DNA of 64,000 nucleotides from the NCBI GenBank assembly GCA_021654635.1, contig AP025179.1, positions 5,766,001 to 5,830,000 of the forward strand. The letters are read 5' to 3'. Below, piece by piece: positions 38,795 through 48,733 of the stretch; positions within the stretch are counted from its first letter, which is position 1, and each line of letters begins with the position of its first letter. This DNA comes from Mycobacterium kiyosense. Lineage in GTDB: Bacteria; Actinomycetota; Actinomycetes; Mycobacteriales; Mycobacteriaceae. Made by a program: the position numbers and the translations under genes. The notes under the pieces were generated by a model, which saw nothing but the letters and a program-made list of their open reading frames with translations, searched no databases and was not told the origin of the DNA.

Positions 38795-39256
38795 TTGAAA
38801 ACGTCAAGGACACAGCGGTTCTCGTTGTTACGCAAACTCGGTCGACGCTGGGTGCTGGTAGTCACCGTGGTAGTCGTCGCGCTGGCCGGCTTCACGGTAT
38901 ATCGCCTACACGGCATCTTCGCGTCCCAAGACGTGACGTCGACACCTAAAGGCATCAGCGACGACTCGGCTCCGTTCAACCCCAAGCACGTGGTCATCGA
39001 GGTTTTCGGTCCGCCCGACACACAGGCAACCATCACTTATCTCGACGTGGACGCCCAGCCTCAGCGCGCCGACGCCGTGATGCTGCCGTGGTCTTACGAT
39101 ACGACCACCACCCAACCGGCGGTGTTCGTCTCCGTCTCCGCTCAGGGCAACCGCGACTGGATCGGCTGCCGGATCAAGATCGACAACGACGTCAAGGACG
39201 AGAGAAGGGTGAACACCTTGCACGCCTTCACCTACTGCCTGGACAAGTCCGGATGA
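38795..39256 (+). CDS. MmpS family membrane protein
   Basis: 153 aa from TTG 38795 (MKTSRTQRFSLLRKLGRR), the most upstream sensible start though without a strong ribosome site. One N-terminal membrane helix (VLVVTVVVVALAGFTVYRLH), then an exported domain with HVVIEVFGPPDTQATITYLD and CRIKIDNDVKDERRVNTLHA, as in MmpS proteins, accessory subunits of MmpL exporters. Its stop overlaps the mmpL start (ATGA). Confidence 0.88.
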   Translation: MKTSRTQRFSLLRKLGRRWVLVVTVVVVALAGFTVYRLHGIFASQDVTSTPKGISDDSAPFNPKHVVIEVFGPPDTQATITYLDVDAQPQRADAVMLPWSYDTTTTQPAVFVSVSAQGNRDWIGCRIKIDNDVKDERRVNTLHAFTYCLDKSG

Positions 39257-42188
39257 GCACTCAGAGCGGCTCGCGACAACATTCGGTCCCGAATTTCATC
39301 CGCCGGTTCGCCGTCCTGATCGCATTCTTCTGGATCGCGGTGGCCATGGTCACGAATGTCTTTGTGCCGCAGCTGGAGAAGGTCGCCCAGGCGCATAACG
39401 TGTCGCTGAGTCCGCACGACGCGCCATCGCTGCAAGCCAGCAAACGCATCGGCAAGGTCTTCGGAGAGTTCGACTCCGACAGCGCGGCGATGATCGTGCT
39501 GGAAGGAGATCGGCCGCTGGGCGCCGAGGCACACCACTACTACGACGGCTTGGTCGACCAGCTCACCCGAGACACCAAGCATGTCCAGCACATTCAGAAT
39601 TTCTGGGGGGGACCCACTGACCGCCGCCGGCTCGCAGAGTTCCGACGGCAAGGCGGCATTGGTGCAGGTGTACCTCGCCGGTAATCAGGGCGAGTCGTTG
39701 GCCAACCAATCCGTCGATTCGGTGCGCAACATCGTCGACCACTCCACACCGCCGCCGGGTGTCAAAGCTTATGTCACCGGTCCCGCGCCGCTGGTCACCG
39801 ACCAGTTCGAAGTAGGCGGCAAGGGGACGCTCAAGACCACACTGATCACCATCGGGGTGATCCTGGTGATGCTGATCTGGATCTACCGGCGGGTCAGCAC
39901 CGCGGCGCTGGTGCTTTTTCACTGTCATGATCGAGTTGACCGCATCGCGCGGAGTCGTCGCGGTGCTGGCCAACGCCGGCATCATCGAACTCTCGACGTA
40001 CTCGACCAATCTGTTGACGCTGCTCGTCATCGCCGCCGGCACCGATTACGCGATCTTCATCCTCGGCCGCTTTCACGAGGCGAGATACGCCGGGCAGGAC
40101 CGGGTTTCGGCATTCGAGACGATGTACCACGGGACCGCCCACATCATCCTGGGCTCCGGCCTGACGATCGCGGGCGCAGTGTTCTGTCTGACTTTCACGC
40201 GGCTGCCGTATTTCCAGAGCCTCGGCATCCCCGCGGCATCCGGGGTCCTCATCGCGGTGCTCGCAGCCCTGACCCTGGCACCCGCCATGCTGATCATCGG
40301 ACGGCATTTCGGTTTGCTCGAGCCCAACCGCCAGATGAACACGCAGCGGTGGCGGCGGATCGGCACGTCCATCGTGCGCTGGCCCGGCCCCATCCTGCTG
40401 GTCACGCTCGCCATCGCCCTCATCGGTCTGCTCGCCCTGCCGGGCTTTAAGACGAGCTACGACGTCCGCCCCTACATGCCGGCCAACGCCCCGGCCAATG
40501 TCGGTTATGCCGCTGCCGAGCGCCACTTTTCGCAAGCGCGGCTCAATCCCGAACTGCTGATGATCGAAGCCGACCACGACCTGCGCAACTCCACCAGCAT
40601 GATCCTGCTCGAGCGGGTCGCCAAGGCGATCTTCCATACCGACGGCATCGCGGAGGTGCAATCGATCACCCGTCCATTGGGTACACCGCTGGATCACACC
40701 TCGATCCCGTTCCAGATCAGCGCGGGCAGCGCGTCGCAGATCAATAACCTCCCGTTTCAGCAGTCCCAGACGTCGGATCTGCTCAAGCAGGTCGCGGTGA
40801 TCAACAACTCGATCGACATTCTGCGGCAGCAGTATGCGCTGCAGCAGCAGTCCAGCGCCGTCACCGACGAGCAGGCGAAGGCATTTCAGCGCACGGTTGC
40901 CATCGCCCAGGATCTGCGCGACAAGATCGCTAATTTCGACGACTTCTTCCGGCCGATCCGCAGCTATTTCTATTGGGAGAAACACTGTTACGACATACCG
41001 ATCTGCGCCACGCTGCGGTCGTTGTTCGATGCCCTCGACGGTATCGACGCGCTGACCGACGAACTGAGCAGCGTCTCGAGCAGCATTGCGAAATTGGATG
41101 CGCTGCAACCGAAGCTGCTCGCGCTGATACCGCCGCAGATCGCGAGCCAGGAAACCAACCGCGACCTGACGATGTCGAATTACGCCACCTCCTCGGGGCT
41201 GAACAATCAAGCGGCAGAGGCATTGCAGAACGCCACCGCCCTCGGTCAGGCTTATGACGCGTCGAAAACCGACGATTCGTTTTATCTACCGCCGGAAGCG
41301 TTCACCAACCCCGAATTCCAGCGCGGCCTGAAGTTGTTCCTGTCGCCGGACGGTAAGGCCGCCCGGATGATCATCACCCATGACGGCGATCCGGCTACGC
41401 CCCAAGGCATTTCGCACATCGCCGCGATCAGGCACGCTGCGCAGGAGGCCGTCAAGGGCACCCCGCTGGCCGGATCCAAAATCTACCTCGCCGGCACCGC
41501 CGCCACCTACAAGGACATCCAGGACGGCGCCAAATACGACCTCATGATCGCCGGAATCGCTGCGCTCAGCCTCATTCTGCTGGTGATGATGGCCATCACC
41601 CGCAGCGTCGTCGCCGCGCTGGTCATCGTAGGCACCGTGGCCCTGTCGCTGGGTGCGTCGTTCGGACTTTCCGTGCTGATTTGGCAGGATATCCTCGGCA
41701 TCCAGCTGTACTGGATTGTGTTGGCGCTGGCCGTGATCCTGCTGTTGGCGGTCGGTTCTGACTACAATCTGTTGCTGATCTCGCGGTTCAAGGAGGAGAT
41801 CGGTGCCGGCCTGAAGACCGGCATCATCCGGTCGATGGGCGGCTCCGGCGCAGTGGTGACGTCGGCCGGTCTGGTGTTCGCGGCCACCATGGCTTCTTTC
41901 ATATTCGCAGACCTGCGCATCCTTGGGCAGATCGGAACCACGATCGCTCTCGGCCTGCTGTTCGATACGCTGATCGTGCGCTCGTTCATGACGCCCTCCA
42001 TTGCCGCGCTGGTCGGCCGATGGTTCTGGTGGCCGCTCAAGGTGCGCCCGCGCCCCGCCAGTCAGATGCTGCAGCCCTACGGATCACGCCAGGCGGTCCG
42101 CCAATTACTGCTGTGGGAGGACGACGATCCGGTGGCGCCCGGGTCGCTGCCACGGTCGTCGCCCACCGCCGGCAGCACGCACACCTGA
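39253..42188 (+). CDS. MmpL family RND lipid transporter (two frameshifts)
   Basis: ATG 39253. About 977 aa after removing one G from GGGGGGG 39605-39611 (giving [20 protein letters not shown]) and one T from TTTTT 39915-39919 (giving [17 protein letters not shown]). RND topology with two large extracytoplasmic loops and the proton-relay Asp-Tyr pairs [15 protein letters not shown] (TM4) and [15 protein letters not shown] (TM10). MmpL proteins export lipids or siderophores. Substrate unknown; the neighbouring mycolic methyltransferase and Kas-like genes suggest a lipid. Confidence 0.9.
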
Positions 42189-42214
42189 GATACGAAAGCA
42201 AAGGAACAAGCAGC

Positions 42215-42697
42215 ATGGTTTCCGGACCCTGGGGGTTCCTCACCGTCGTCGCGGCGGTGTCCGCGGTGGCCTGCGCCGCATGCGTGTTCGTCTACATCGG
42301 GCGGCTGGAGAATCGAACGCCGGCACCGCTGGGCGAGAAAGTGGGCGCCCACAAGGCCGTGCTGGCCAAACTGCGCAAACGGGAACCGCTGACCCAGGAC
42401 GAATTCGACTACGCGAAGGAACTGGTGGCCGACGCCCGATCACCGCTGGCCTATGCGGTACCCGCCACCTTGTTCTCCGCCGGATTCTTCTACATCGTCG
42501 GCTGTCTGTTCGAGCTAGAGATGTACGGCGGAAACCCCTCGTTTCGAACGTTCATCGGGCTACTCCCGATGTTGGGCTCCTTCAACATATTCGCTCAGCT
42601 GCGCCGAGTCGCGCGACTGCACAAGCGGCTCGAGGGTGTCGAGATCGTCGCCGATGACCAGACCGACGACGCCGATGTCGCGCAGAGCAAGCGCTGA
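42215..42697 (+). CDS. Small membrane protein downstream of mmpL
   Basis: 160 aa, ATG 42215 with AAAGGAA upstream, 26 bp after the mmpL stop. Three hydrophobic segments: an N-terminal anchor (FLTVVAAVSAVACAACVFVY), YAVPATLFSAGFFYIVGCLF and FIGLLPMLGSFNIFAQL, with a charged loop between (LAKLRKREPLTQDEFDYAKE). No family function recognised; operon position suggests a role with the MmpS/MmpL exporter. Confidence 0.7.
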   Translation: MVSGPWGFLTVVAAVSAVACAACVFVYIGRLENRTPAPLGEKVGAHKAVLAKLRKREPLTQDEFDYAKELVADARSPLAYAVPATLFSAGFFYIVGCLFELEMYGGNPSFRTFIGLLPMLGSFNIFAQLRRVARLHKRLEGVEIVADDQTDDADVAQSKR

Positions 42698-42729
42698 CCG
42701 GGCCGCCATCGTGGTCGACCATCCCCCCC

Positions 42730-43528
42730 GTGCCCCCGGAGTTGATCGAGGCCGCGGTGCGGGCCGCCGAAGTCCTGAACCGCGACATCGCCGAGGTTCC
42801 GGTCAGTGCCATTGCCGCCGAGGCCGGCATCTCCCGCAGCACGTTGCTGCGCAGACTCGGCGGATCACGTAGCCCGCTGGATGCCGCAGTTCGCGCCGCC
42901 GGCATCGATCCTGGTGGCCGGCCGCCGGTACGCCTGCGGGCACTGACCGCTGCAGCGGCCCTGATCAGTGAGAACGGCTTGGCGGCAGCCACACTCGAGG
43001 CGATCGCCGAACGCGCGGACTGCTCGGTGTTCAGCTTGCACGCCGCATTCGGGGGGGCGTGACGAGCTCATGCGCGCGGTGTTCGATCAATTCAGTCCCA
43101 TTCGCGACATCGAGGAGTTCCTGGCCCGGGCGCAGGGTGATTTCGACGCCACGGTGCACGGCTTCTACCGCACCGTGGCCAACGCGCTCAACCGTGAACC
43201 CCGCGTCACACCAGCGGTGTTCGCCGAGGCGTTCTCGCGGCCGACGAGTACCGCGGTGCAGTCGCTGGCCCGCTATGCGGTACCTCGGATGTTCGGCACG
43301 CTCGGGGTGTGGTTCGAGGCCGAGATCCGCGCGGGACGCATCCGCGATCAGCCGGTAATCGTGCTGACCCAAAACCTTCTGGGACCGATCCTGATCCACA
43401 TGCTGATGCGTCCCGCCTTCCCCGATGTTCCCGGGCTCGCCCTGCCGGACGTCGACGACGTCTGTGATGCCTTCGCCGCCAACTTCATTCGCGCGGTGGC
43501 GACGCCGGAGCACCGGAAGCCCACGTGA
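42730..43528 (+). CDS. TetR-type regulator with two N-terminal HTH units (one frameshift)
   Basis: About 265 aa from GTG 42730 if one G is removed from GGGGGGG 43051-43057, restoring SLHAAFGGRDELMRAVFDQF. Two HTH-like units are visible: residues ~23-43 (VPVSAIAAEAGISRSTLLRR) and ~86-107 (ATLEAIAERADCSVFSLHAA), followed by a TetR ligand domain. It follows the mmpL operon and probably regulates it and perhaps the Kas gene. The start lies in a C-rich run and is uncertain. Confidence 0.7.
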
Positions 43529-43765
43529 CCGCCGAGAAAGTTGCACTGTCTGCAAGGTTTTCGCCGCGATGGCGGGGATCAACCGCCCGGCGTAGGTACC
43601 GCCCGGTGGCCGATTCACGAATATGTTGCCGTTGGCGATTGCCTCGTCTCGCCGCCGCTCGATAATCTCGGGTGCGATGACTTTCGCAACGGTACCTCAG
43701 CACCTCGGAACCGGTTCCGGGATCACACCGGTTCGGCTCCACCACCCAACACAACGGCGGCCAGC

Positions 43766-45017
43766 ATGGCAGCGCTGAGAACGGGTGAGGGCTTTCCCGA
43801 CGTCGTCGTCACCGCGGTGGCATCGACCACGTCGATCGCCCCGGACGCCGAGGAGACCTGGCAGCAGCTGCCTGCAGGGGCGCAGCGGGATCCGGGAGCT
43901 CGACAAGCCGTTCGTCGCGGAGTTCCACTCGCCGGTTCGGATCGGCGGCGCGCTGCGGGAGAACTTCGACGAGCATCTGAGCCGGATCGAACTGCGCCGA
44001 TTCGCATTCATGCAGAAGATGGCCGCTGTGCTGGGCCGGCGGGTGTGGGAGCAGGCCGGGTCGCCCGAAGTCGACGTCAACCGGCTGATGGTGTCGGTCG
44101 GCCTGGGCCTGGGCAGCACCGAAGACATCCCCTACTGGTACGACATCTGGAAGGTCAAGGGCCTGCGCGCGGTCACGCCGCTGTCGGTGCAGAAGTACAT
44201 GCCCAACGCGCCCGCCGCCGCGATCGGGCTGGACCGCAAGGCCAAGGCGGGTGTGGTGTCGCCGGTGATGGCCGACGCGTCGGGCACGGCGGCGATAGCG
44301 CAGGCCTGGCAGCACATCGTCCTGGGCGAGGCCGACATCGCGATCTGCGGCGGCATCGAGACCGTGGTCGAGGCCGTCCCGGTCGCCGCGTTCTGGCGGC
44401 TGGGCATCCTGTCCACCAACAACGACGACCCGCCGGGCGCCTGCCGCCCGTTCGACGCGCAGCGCGACGGGATGGTGTTCGGCGAGGGCGGCGCGCTGCT
44501 GGTCATCGAGACCGAGGAGCACGCCAAGGCGCGGGGCGCGCCGATCCTGGCCCGGCTGATGGGCGCGGCCGTCACCTCGGATGGATACGACATCGTGCAG
44601 CCCAACCCGACAGGCGAGCGGGCCGGGCACGCGATCATCCGCGCGGTCGAGCTGGCCGGGTTGACGCCGGCCGACATCGATCATGTCAACGCGCATGCCG
44701 CCGGCACCACCTTCGGCGACGTGGCCGAGGCGCGCGCCATTCGCCGGGCGCTGGGCGACCACGCGCCGGCGGTGTACGCGCCGAAGGCGGCGCTGGGTAA
44801 CTCGCTGGGAGCCGCCGGCGCCATCGAGGCGGTGCTGACCGTGCAGGCGCTGCGCGACGGAATAATTCCGCCCACACTGAATCTCAGCGAGCCCGACCCC
44901 GAGATCGACCTCGACATCGTCGCCGGTGCGCCCCGCCGCGGGAACTACCGCTACGCCGTCACGGAGTCGTTCGGCCTCGGCGGCAACAACGCCGCGGTGG
45001 TGTTCGGCGCCGCCTGA
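43766..45017 (+). CDS. KasA/KasB-like beta-ketoacyl synthase lacking catalytic residues (one frameshift)
   Basis: ATG 43766; about 416 aa after removing one G from GGGG 43877-43880 (giving GRSGIRELDKPFVAEFHSPV). Colinear with KasA/KasB over its full length. KasA's triad is Cys171, His311, His345. Here the nucleophile position is Asp170 (SPVMADASGTAAIAQAW), the first His is kept (DHVNAHAAGT, His310), and the second is Asn345 (KAALGNSLGAAGA). It therefore cannot carry out normal condensation and may be a chain-length-factor-like or regulatory partner, or act on another reaction. It is convergent with ltp2, 19 bp apart. Confidence 0.8.
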
Positions 45018-45036
45018 CCGCGCCCAAAGCCGGGGA

Positions 45037-46218
45037 TCAGCCCAGTATCAATCCCGATGTCGGCACGCCGGTGCCGGCGGTGACCAGCACGTGCTCCACG
45101 TCGGGTACCTGGTTGACCGAGGTGCCGCGCAATTGCCTTACCCCCTCGGCGATTCCGTTCATGCCGTGGATGTAGGCCTCGCCGAGTTGCCCACCATGGG
45201 TGTTGATGGGCAGTCGCCCGCCGATCTCGATCGCGCCCTCGGCGATGTAGTCCTTGGCTTCGCCGCGGCCGCAGAATCCCAACTCCTCCAACTGAATCAG
45301 GGTGAACGGCGTGAAGTGGTCGTAGAGCACCGCGGTCTGGATGTCGGTGGGCTTGCACCCCGACTGCGCCCACAGCTGCCGGCCCACCACGCCCATCTCG
45401 GGCAGCCCGAGTTCGGGCCGGTAGTAGCTGACCATGGTGTACTGGTCCGGGCTGGAACCCTGCGCCGCCGCCTCAATGACGGCTGGGCGGTGTTTGAGGT
45501 CACGCGCCCGCTCCGCCGAGGTCACCACGATCGCCACCGCGCCGTCGGTCTCCTGGCAGCAGTCCAGCAACCGCAACGGCTCGGCGATCCACCGCGAATT
45601 CTGGTGGTCCTCAATGGTTATCGGCTTCTGGTAGAAGTACGCCTTCGGGTTTTTGGCGGCGTGCCTGCGGTCGGCCACCGAGATGGCGCCGAAGTCCCGG
45701 CTGGTCGCTCCGGACATGTGCATGTAGCGCCGCGCAATCATGGCCACCTGGGCGGCCGGCGTGGACAACCCGTGCGGGTAGGAGAAGGAGTTGTCTGCGG
45801 TGGTCGAATCCGCTTGGTCCCCGCCGCTTCCCACCAACCTGGTCTGCACCTGCCCGAACCGCATCCCGGAGCGCTCGTTGAATGCCCGGTAGGCCACCAC
45901 ACAGTCGGCGACCCCGGTGGCGACCGCGATTGCGGCCTGCTGCACGGTCGCGCACGCCGCGCCGCCGCCGTAGTGGATCCTGGAGAAGAACTTCAGATCC
46001 CCGATACCGGCCGCGCGTGCCACCGCGACCTCGGTGTTGGTGTCCATCGTGAACGTGGTCAAGCCGTCCACGTCGGACGGCGACAGGCCCGCGTCGTCGA
46101 GCGCGTCCAACACGGCCTCGGCGGCCAGCCTCAACTCGGAGCGGCCGGAGTCCTTGGAGAAGTCGGTGGCCCCGATCCCGACAATGGCGGCTCGACCACT
46201 GAGTAATCCGGTCGACAT
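45037..46218 (-). CDS. ltp2: Ltp2, thiolase-like steroid side-chain aldolase
   Basis: 393 aa, ATG 46218 (MSTGLLSGRAAIVGIGATDF). Thiolase fold with modified active site: FSRIHYGGGAACATVQQAAI, PINTHGGQLGEAYIHGMNGI. Ltp2 works with the DUF35 domain of ChsH2 to cleave the 17-hydroxy-pregnenoyl-CoA intermediate, releasing propionyl-CoA and a C17-ketone. Last gene of the cyp125-fadE28-fadE29-chsH2-chsH1-ltp2 operon, touching chsH1 (adjacent stop/start). Confidence 0.94.
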   Translation of the reverse strand: MSTGLLSGRAAIVGIGATDFSKDSGRSELRLAAEAVLDALDDAGLSPSDVDGLTTFTMDTNTEVAVARAAGIGDLKFFSRIHYGGGAACATVQQAAIAVATGVADCVVAYRAFNERSGMRFGQVQTRLVGSGGDQADSTTADNSFSYPHGLSTPAAQVAMIARRYMHMSGATSRDFGAISVADRRHAAKNPKAYFYQKPITIEDHQNSRWIAEPLRLLDCCQETDGAVAIVVTSAERARDLKHRPAVIEAAAQGSSPDQYTMVSYYRPELGLPEMGVVGRQLWAQSGCKPTDIQTAVLYDHFTPFTLIQLEELGFCGRGEAKDYIAEGAIEIGGRLPINTHGGQLGEAYIHGMNGIAEGVRQLRGTSVNQVPDVEHVLVTAGTGVPTSGLILG

Positions 46219-46620
46219 CTACACGTCCCCCATCGTCAGCGTCACCGTGGCAATGACATGGTGGCCAAGACTGTTGGCGCCCAACACTTTCACGGTGATC
46301 AGGCCGTCCTCGACGGCGGTCACCTCACCGGTGAACGTCACCGTGTCGTAGGCGTACCAGGGCACGCCTAGTCGCAGCCCTATCGACTTGATCCGCGCCG
46401 ACGGTCCGGCCCAGTCGGTGATGAAACGCTGCACCAGCCCGGTGTCGGTGAGGATGTTGACGAAGATGTCCTTGGAGCCTTTGGCCTGCGCCTTGTCCCG
46501 GTCGTGGTGCACATCCTGAAAGTCCCTGGTGGCCAGGGCTGTCGAGATGATGAACGTCGGGTCGCCGTACAGCTTGAGTTCCGGCAGCACGGTGCCGACC
46601 TCGACGGTGGGGGCGCTCAT
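46219..46620 (-). CDS. chsH1: ChsH1, MaoC-like hydratase subunit
   Basis: 133 aa, ATG 46620, overlapping the chsH2 stop by ATGA. Single hot-dog domain with FQDVHHDRDKAQAKGSKDIF, the region that provides the catalytic Asp/His. ChsH1 pairs with ChsH2 in an alpha2beta2 enoyl-CoA hydratase for the last three-carbon side chain. Position equals Rv3541c. Confidence 0.93.
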   Translation of the reverse strand: MSAPTVEVGTVLPELKLYGDPTFIISTALATRDFQDVHHDRDKAQAKGSKDIFVNILTDTGLVQRFITDWAGPSARIKSIGLRLGVPWYAYDTVTFTGEVTAVEDGLITVKVLGANSLGHHVIATVTLTMGDV

Positions 46621-47573
46621 GCGTCCGGCTCCCAGGCGTAGAGGGTCCATTCGGGGCCGCTGTCCCCGGCGGGGAAGTCGATGTATGTGGCCCGCACCGG
46701 GGTGCCGATCTGCACCGCCGCCGGGTCGATACCGCGCAACTCGCCGAGCATCCGCACCCCTTCCTCCAGTTCCACCAACGCGATCACGAAAGGCAGTGTG
46801 CGGCCTGGGACTTTCGGTGCGTGATGCACCACGAAGCTGAACACGGTGCCGCGTCCGCTGGACACCACGTAGTCGATCGGGGCGGCGGGGTCCTGCCACA
46901 GCGCCGGCACCGGTGGGTGCTGCAGCGTGCCGTCCGCCAGCTTCTGGATCCGTAACTCGTGCGCCTTGACGCCGTCCCAGAAGAACGCGGTGTCCCGCGA
47001 CGACGACGGCCGCATCATCGCATCGGCATCCAGATCGTCGGGCACCGAGCCGCCCGAAGCCGAATCACTCTCGGCCGGGCGGAATTTGAGGATGCGCCAC
47101 TCCATCTCGGCGACGTCCTCGTCTCCCACCCGCCACACGATGTGCTGGTTGATGAAGAAGCCTTCACCGAGCGCGGTCCGCTTGGGGCCCACCACGTCGC
47201 GCATCTCGGAGTGGATGGTGACCTGCTCGCCGGGTCGCAGATAGCGGTGGTAGGTCTGTTCGCAGTTGGTCGCCACCACACCGATGTAGCCGTTGTTGTC
47301 GAACAGCTCCATCATCGGGCCCATCGGGTCGTCGGTGGGACGCTGCCCGCCGAGGCCGAACATGGTCCACACCTGGATCATCGCCGGTGGAGCGACCAAC
47401 CCCGGGTGCCCAACCGCGCGCGCGGCGTCCTCGTCGATGTAGATCGGGTTGCGGTCGCCGAGGGCTTCCACCCAGTTGTTGATCATCGGCTGGTTCACCG
47501 GGTCGCGACCGGTGCGCGGCTTGGGGCCGCCGGCCGCGACGATTTCCGCGACGGCTGCGTGAATGTCGGTCAT
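46617..47573 (-). CDS. chsH2: ChsH2, hydratase subunit with C-terminal DUF35 domain
   Basis: 318 aa, ATG 47573, overlapping the fadE29 stop by ATGA. N-terminal MaoC-like domain (NQPMINNWVEALGDRNPIYI, residues ~25-180) lacking the full catalytic pair, then a DUF35 OB-fold from ~200 to the end (YVVSSGRGTVFSFVVHHAPK, VRATYIDFPAGDSGPEWTLY) that recruits Ltp2. Position equals Rv3542c. Confidence 0.93.
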   Translation of the reverse strand: MTDIHAAVAEIVAAGGPKPRTGRDPVNQPMINNWVEALGDRNPIYIDEDAARAVGHPGLVAPPAMIQVWTMFGLGGQRPTDDPMGPMMELFDNNGYIGVVATNCEQTYHRYLRPGEQVTIHSEMRDVVGPKRTALGEGFFINQHIVWRVGDEDVAEMEWRILKFRPAESDSASGGSVPDDLDADAMMRPSSSRDTAFFWDGVKAHELRIQKLADGTLQHPPVPALWQDPAAPIDYVVSSGRGTVFSFVVHHAPKVPGRTLPFVIALVELEEGVRMLGELRGIDPAAVQIGTPVRATYIDFPAGDSGPEWTLYAWEPDA

Positions 47574-48733
47574 CGAGGAACCCTCGGCACCTTCAATCCG
47601 GACGCGGCGATCATCTCCCGCATGACCTCGTTGACACCGCCGCCGAAGGTGATCACCAGGTTTCGCTTGGTCTGGGCATCCAGCCATTGCAGCAACTCGG
47701 CGGTCTGCGGTTCGGCCGGGTTGCCGTACTTGCCGACGATCTCCTCGGCGAGCCGCCCGATGTACTGAATCTTCTCGGTGCCGAAGACTTTCGTCGATGC
47801 GGCGTCGGCCACGTTGATGTCCTCGCCGGCGGCGGCCACCTGCCAGTTCAGCAGTTCGTTGATCCGCCACAGCGAATAGATCTCGCCCAGTGCACGTTTG
47901 ACGTCGTGGTGGTCGATCGGGGTGACGCCGTTGCCGCCCGGCTGGGACGCCCAGTCGCGCACGCGGTCGTAGATGCCGGCGGTGCGGCCCGCCGGCCCCA
48001 ACATCACCCGTTCGTTGTTGAGCTGCGTGGTGATCAGCCGCCAGCCGCCGTTCTCCTCGCCGACCAGCATGTCGGCCGGCACCCGTACGTCGTTGTAGTA
48101 GGTGGCGTTGGTGTGGTGGGCGCCGTCGGACAGGATGATCGGCGTCCAGGAATAGCCGGGGTCCTTGGTGTCGACGATCAGTATCGAAATACCTTTGTGT
48201 TTAACGGCTTCCGGGTCGGTTCGGCAGGCCAGCCAGATGTAGTCGGCGTCGTGGGCGCCGGTGGTGAAGATCTTCTGGCCGTTGACGATGTATTCGTCGC
48301 CCTGACGCACCGCGGTGGTGCGCAACGCCGCCAGGTCGGTGCCGGCATCCGGTTCGGTGTAGCCGATCGCGAAGTGCACCTCGCCCGCCAGAATGGCCGG
48401 CAGGAACTTCTTCTTCTGCAGTTCGCTGCCGAATTGCTGCAGGGTCGGGCCGACGGTCTGCAGCGTGACGGCGGGCAGCGGCACGTCGGCGCGGTGCGCC
48501 TCGTTGACGAAGATGGACTGCTCAATGGGGCCAAAACCCAAGCCGCCGAACTCTTTCGGCCAGCCCACGCCAAGTTTGCCGTCTTTGCCCATCCTGCGGA
48601 TCACCGCCCGGTAGGCCTCATTGTGCCGGTCGGACTCCATCGCTTTCGCCTCATCGGACGAAATCAGGTTCGAGAAGTATTCGCGAAGCTCCGCCTGCAG
48701 CTGCCGCTGCTCGGGAGTCAAGTCGATGTACAT
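47570..48733 (-). CDS. fadE29: FadE29 (ChsE2), acyl-CoA dehydrogenase subunit
   Basis: 387 aa, ATG 48733 overlapping the fadE28 stop (TAATG). ACAD segments: FAIGYTEPDAGTDLAALRTT (FAD/substrate loop), TTQLNNERVMLGPAGRTAGI and KVFGTEKIQYIGRLAEEIVG with FGGGVNEVMREMIA at the end. With FadE28 it forms the heterotetrameric alpha2beta2 dehydrogenase for 3-carbon steroid side chains. Confidence 0.94.
   Translation of the reverse strand: MYIDLTPEQRQLQAELREYFSNLISSDEAKAMESDRHNEAYRAVIRRMGKDGKLGVGWPKEFGGLGFGPIEQSIFVNEAHRADVPLPAVTLQTVGPTLQQFGSELQKKKFLPAILAGEVHFAIGYTEPDAGTDLAALRTTAVRQGDEYIVNGQKIFTTGAHDADYIWLACRTDPEAVKHKGISILIVDTKDPGYSWTPIILSDGAHHTNATYYNDVRVPADMLVGEENGGWRLITTQLNNERVMLGPAGRTAGIYDRVRDWASQPGGNGVTPIDHHDVKRALGEIYSLWRINELLNWQVAAAGEDINVADAASTKVFGTEKIQYIGRLAEEIVGKYGNPAEPQTAELLQWLDAQTKRNLVITFGGGVNEVMREMIAASGLKVPRVPR

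Noticed and set aside
45018..45036. Rho-independent terminator between the Kas-like gene and ltp2
   Set aside because: The 19-bp gap has no clear GC hairpin followed by a T-run.
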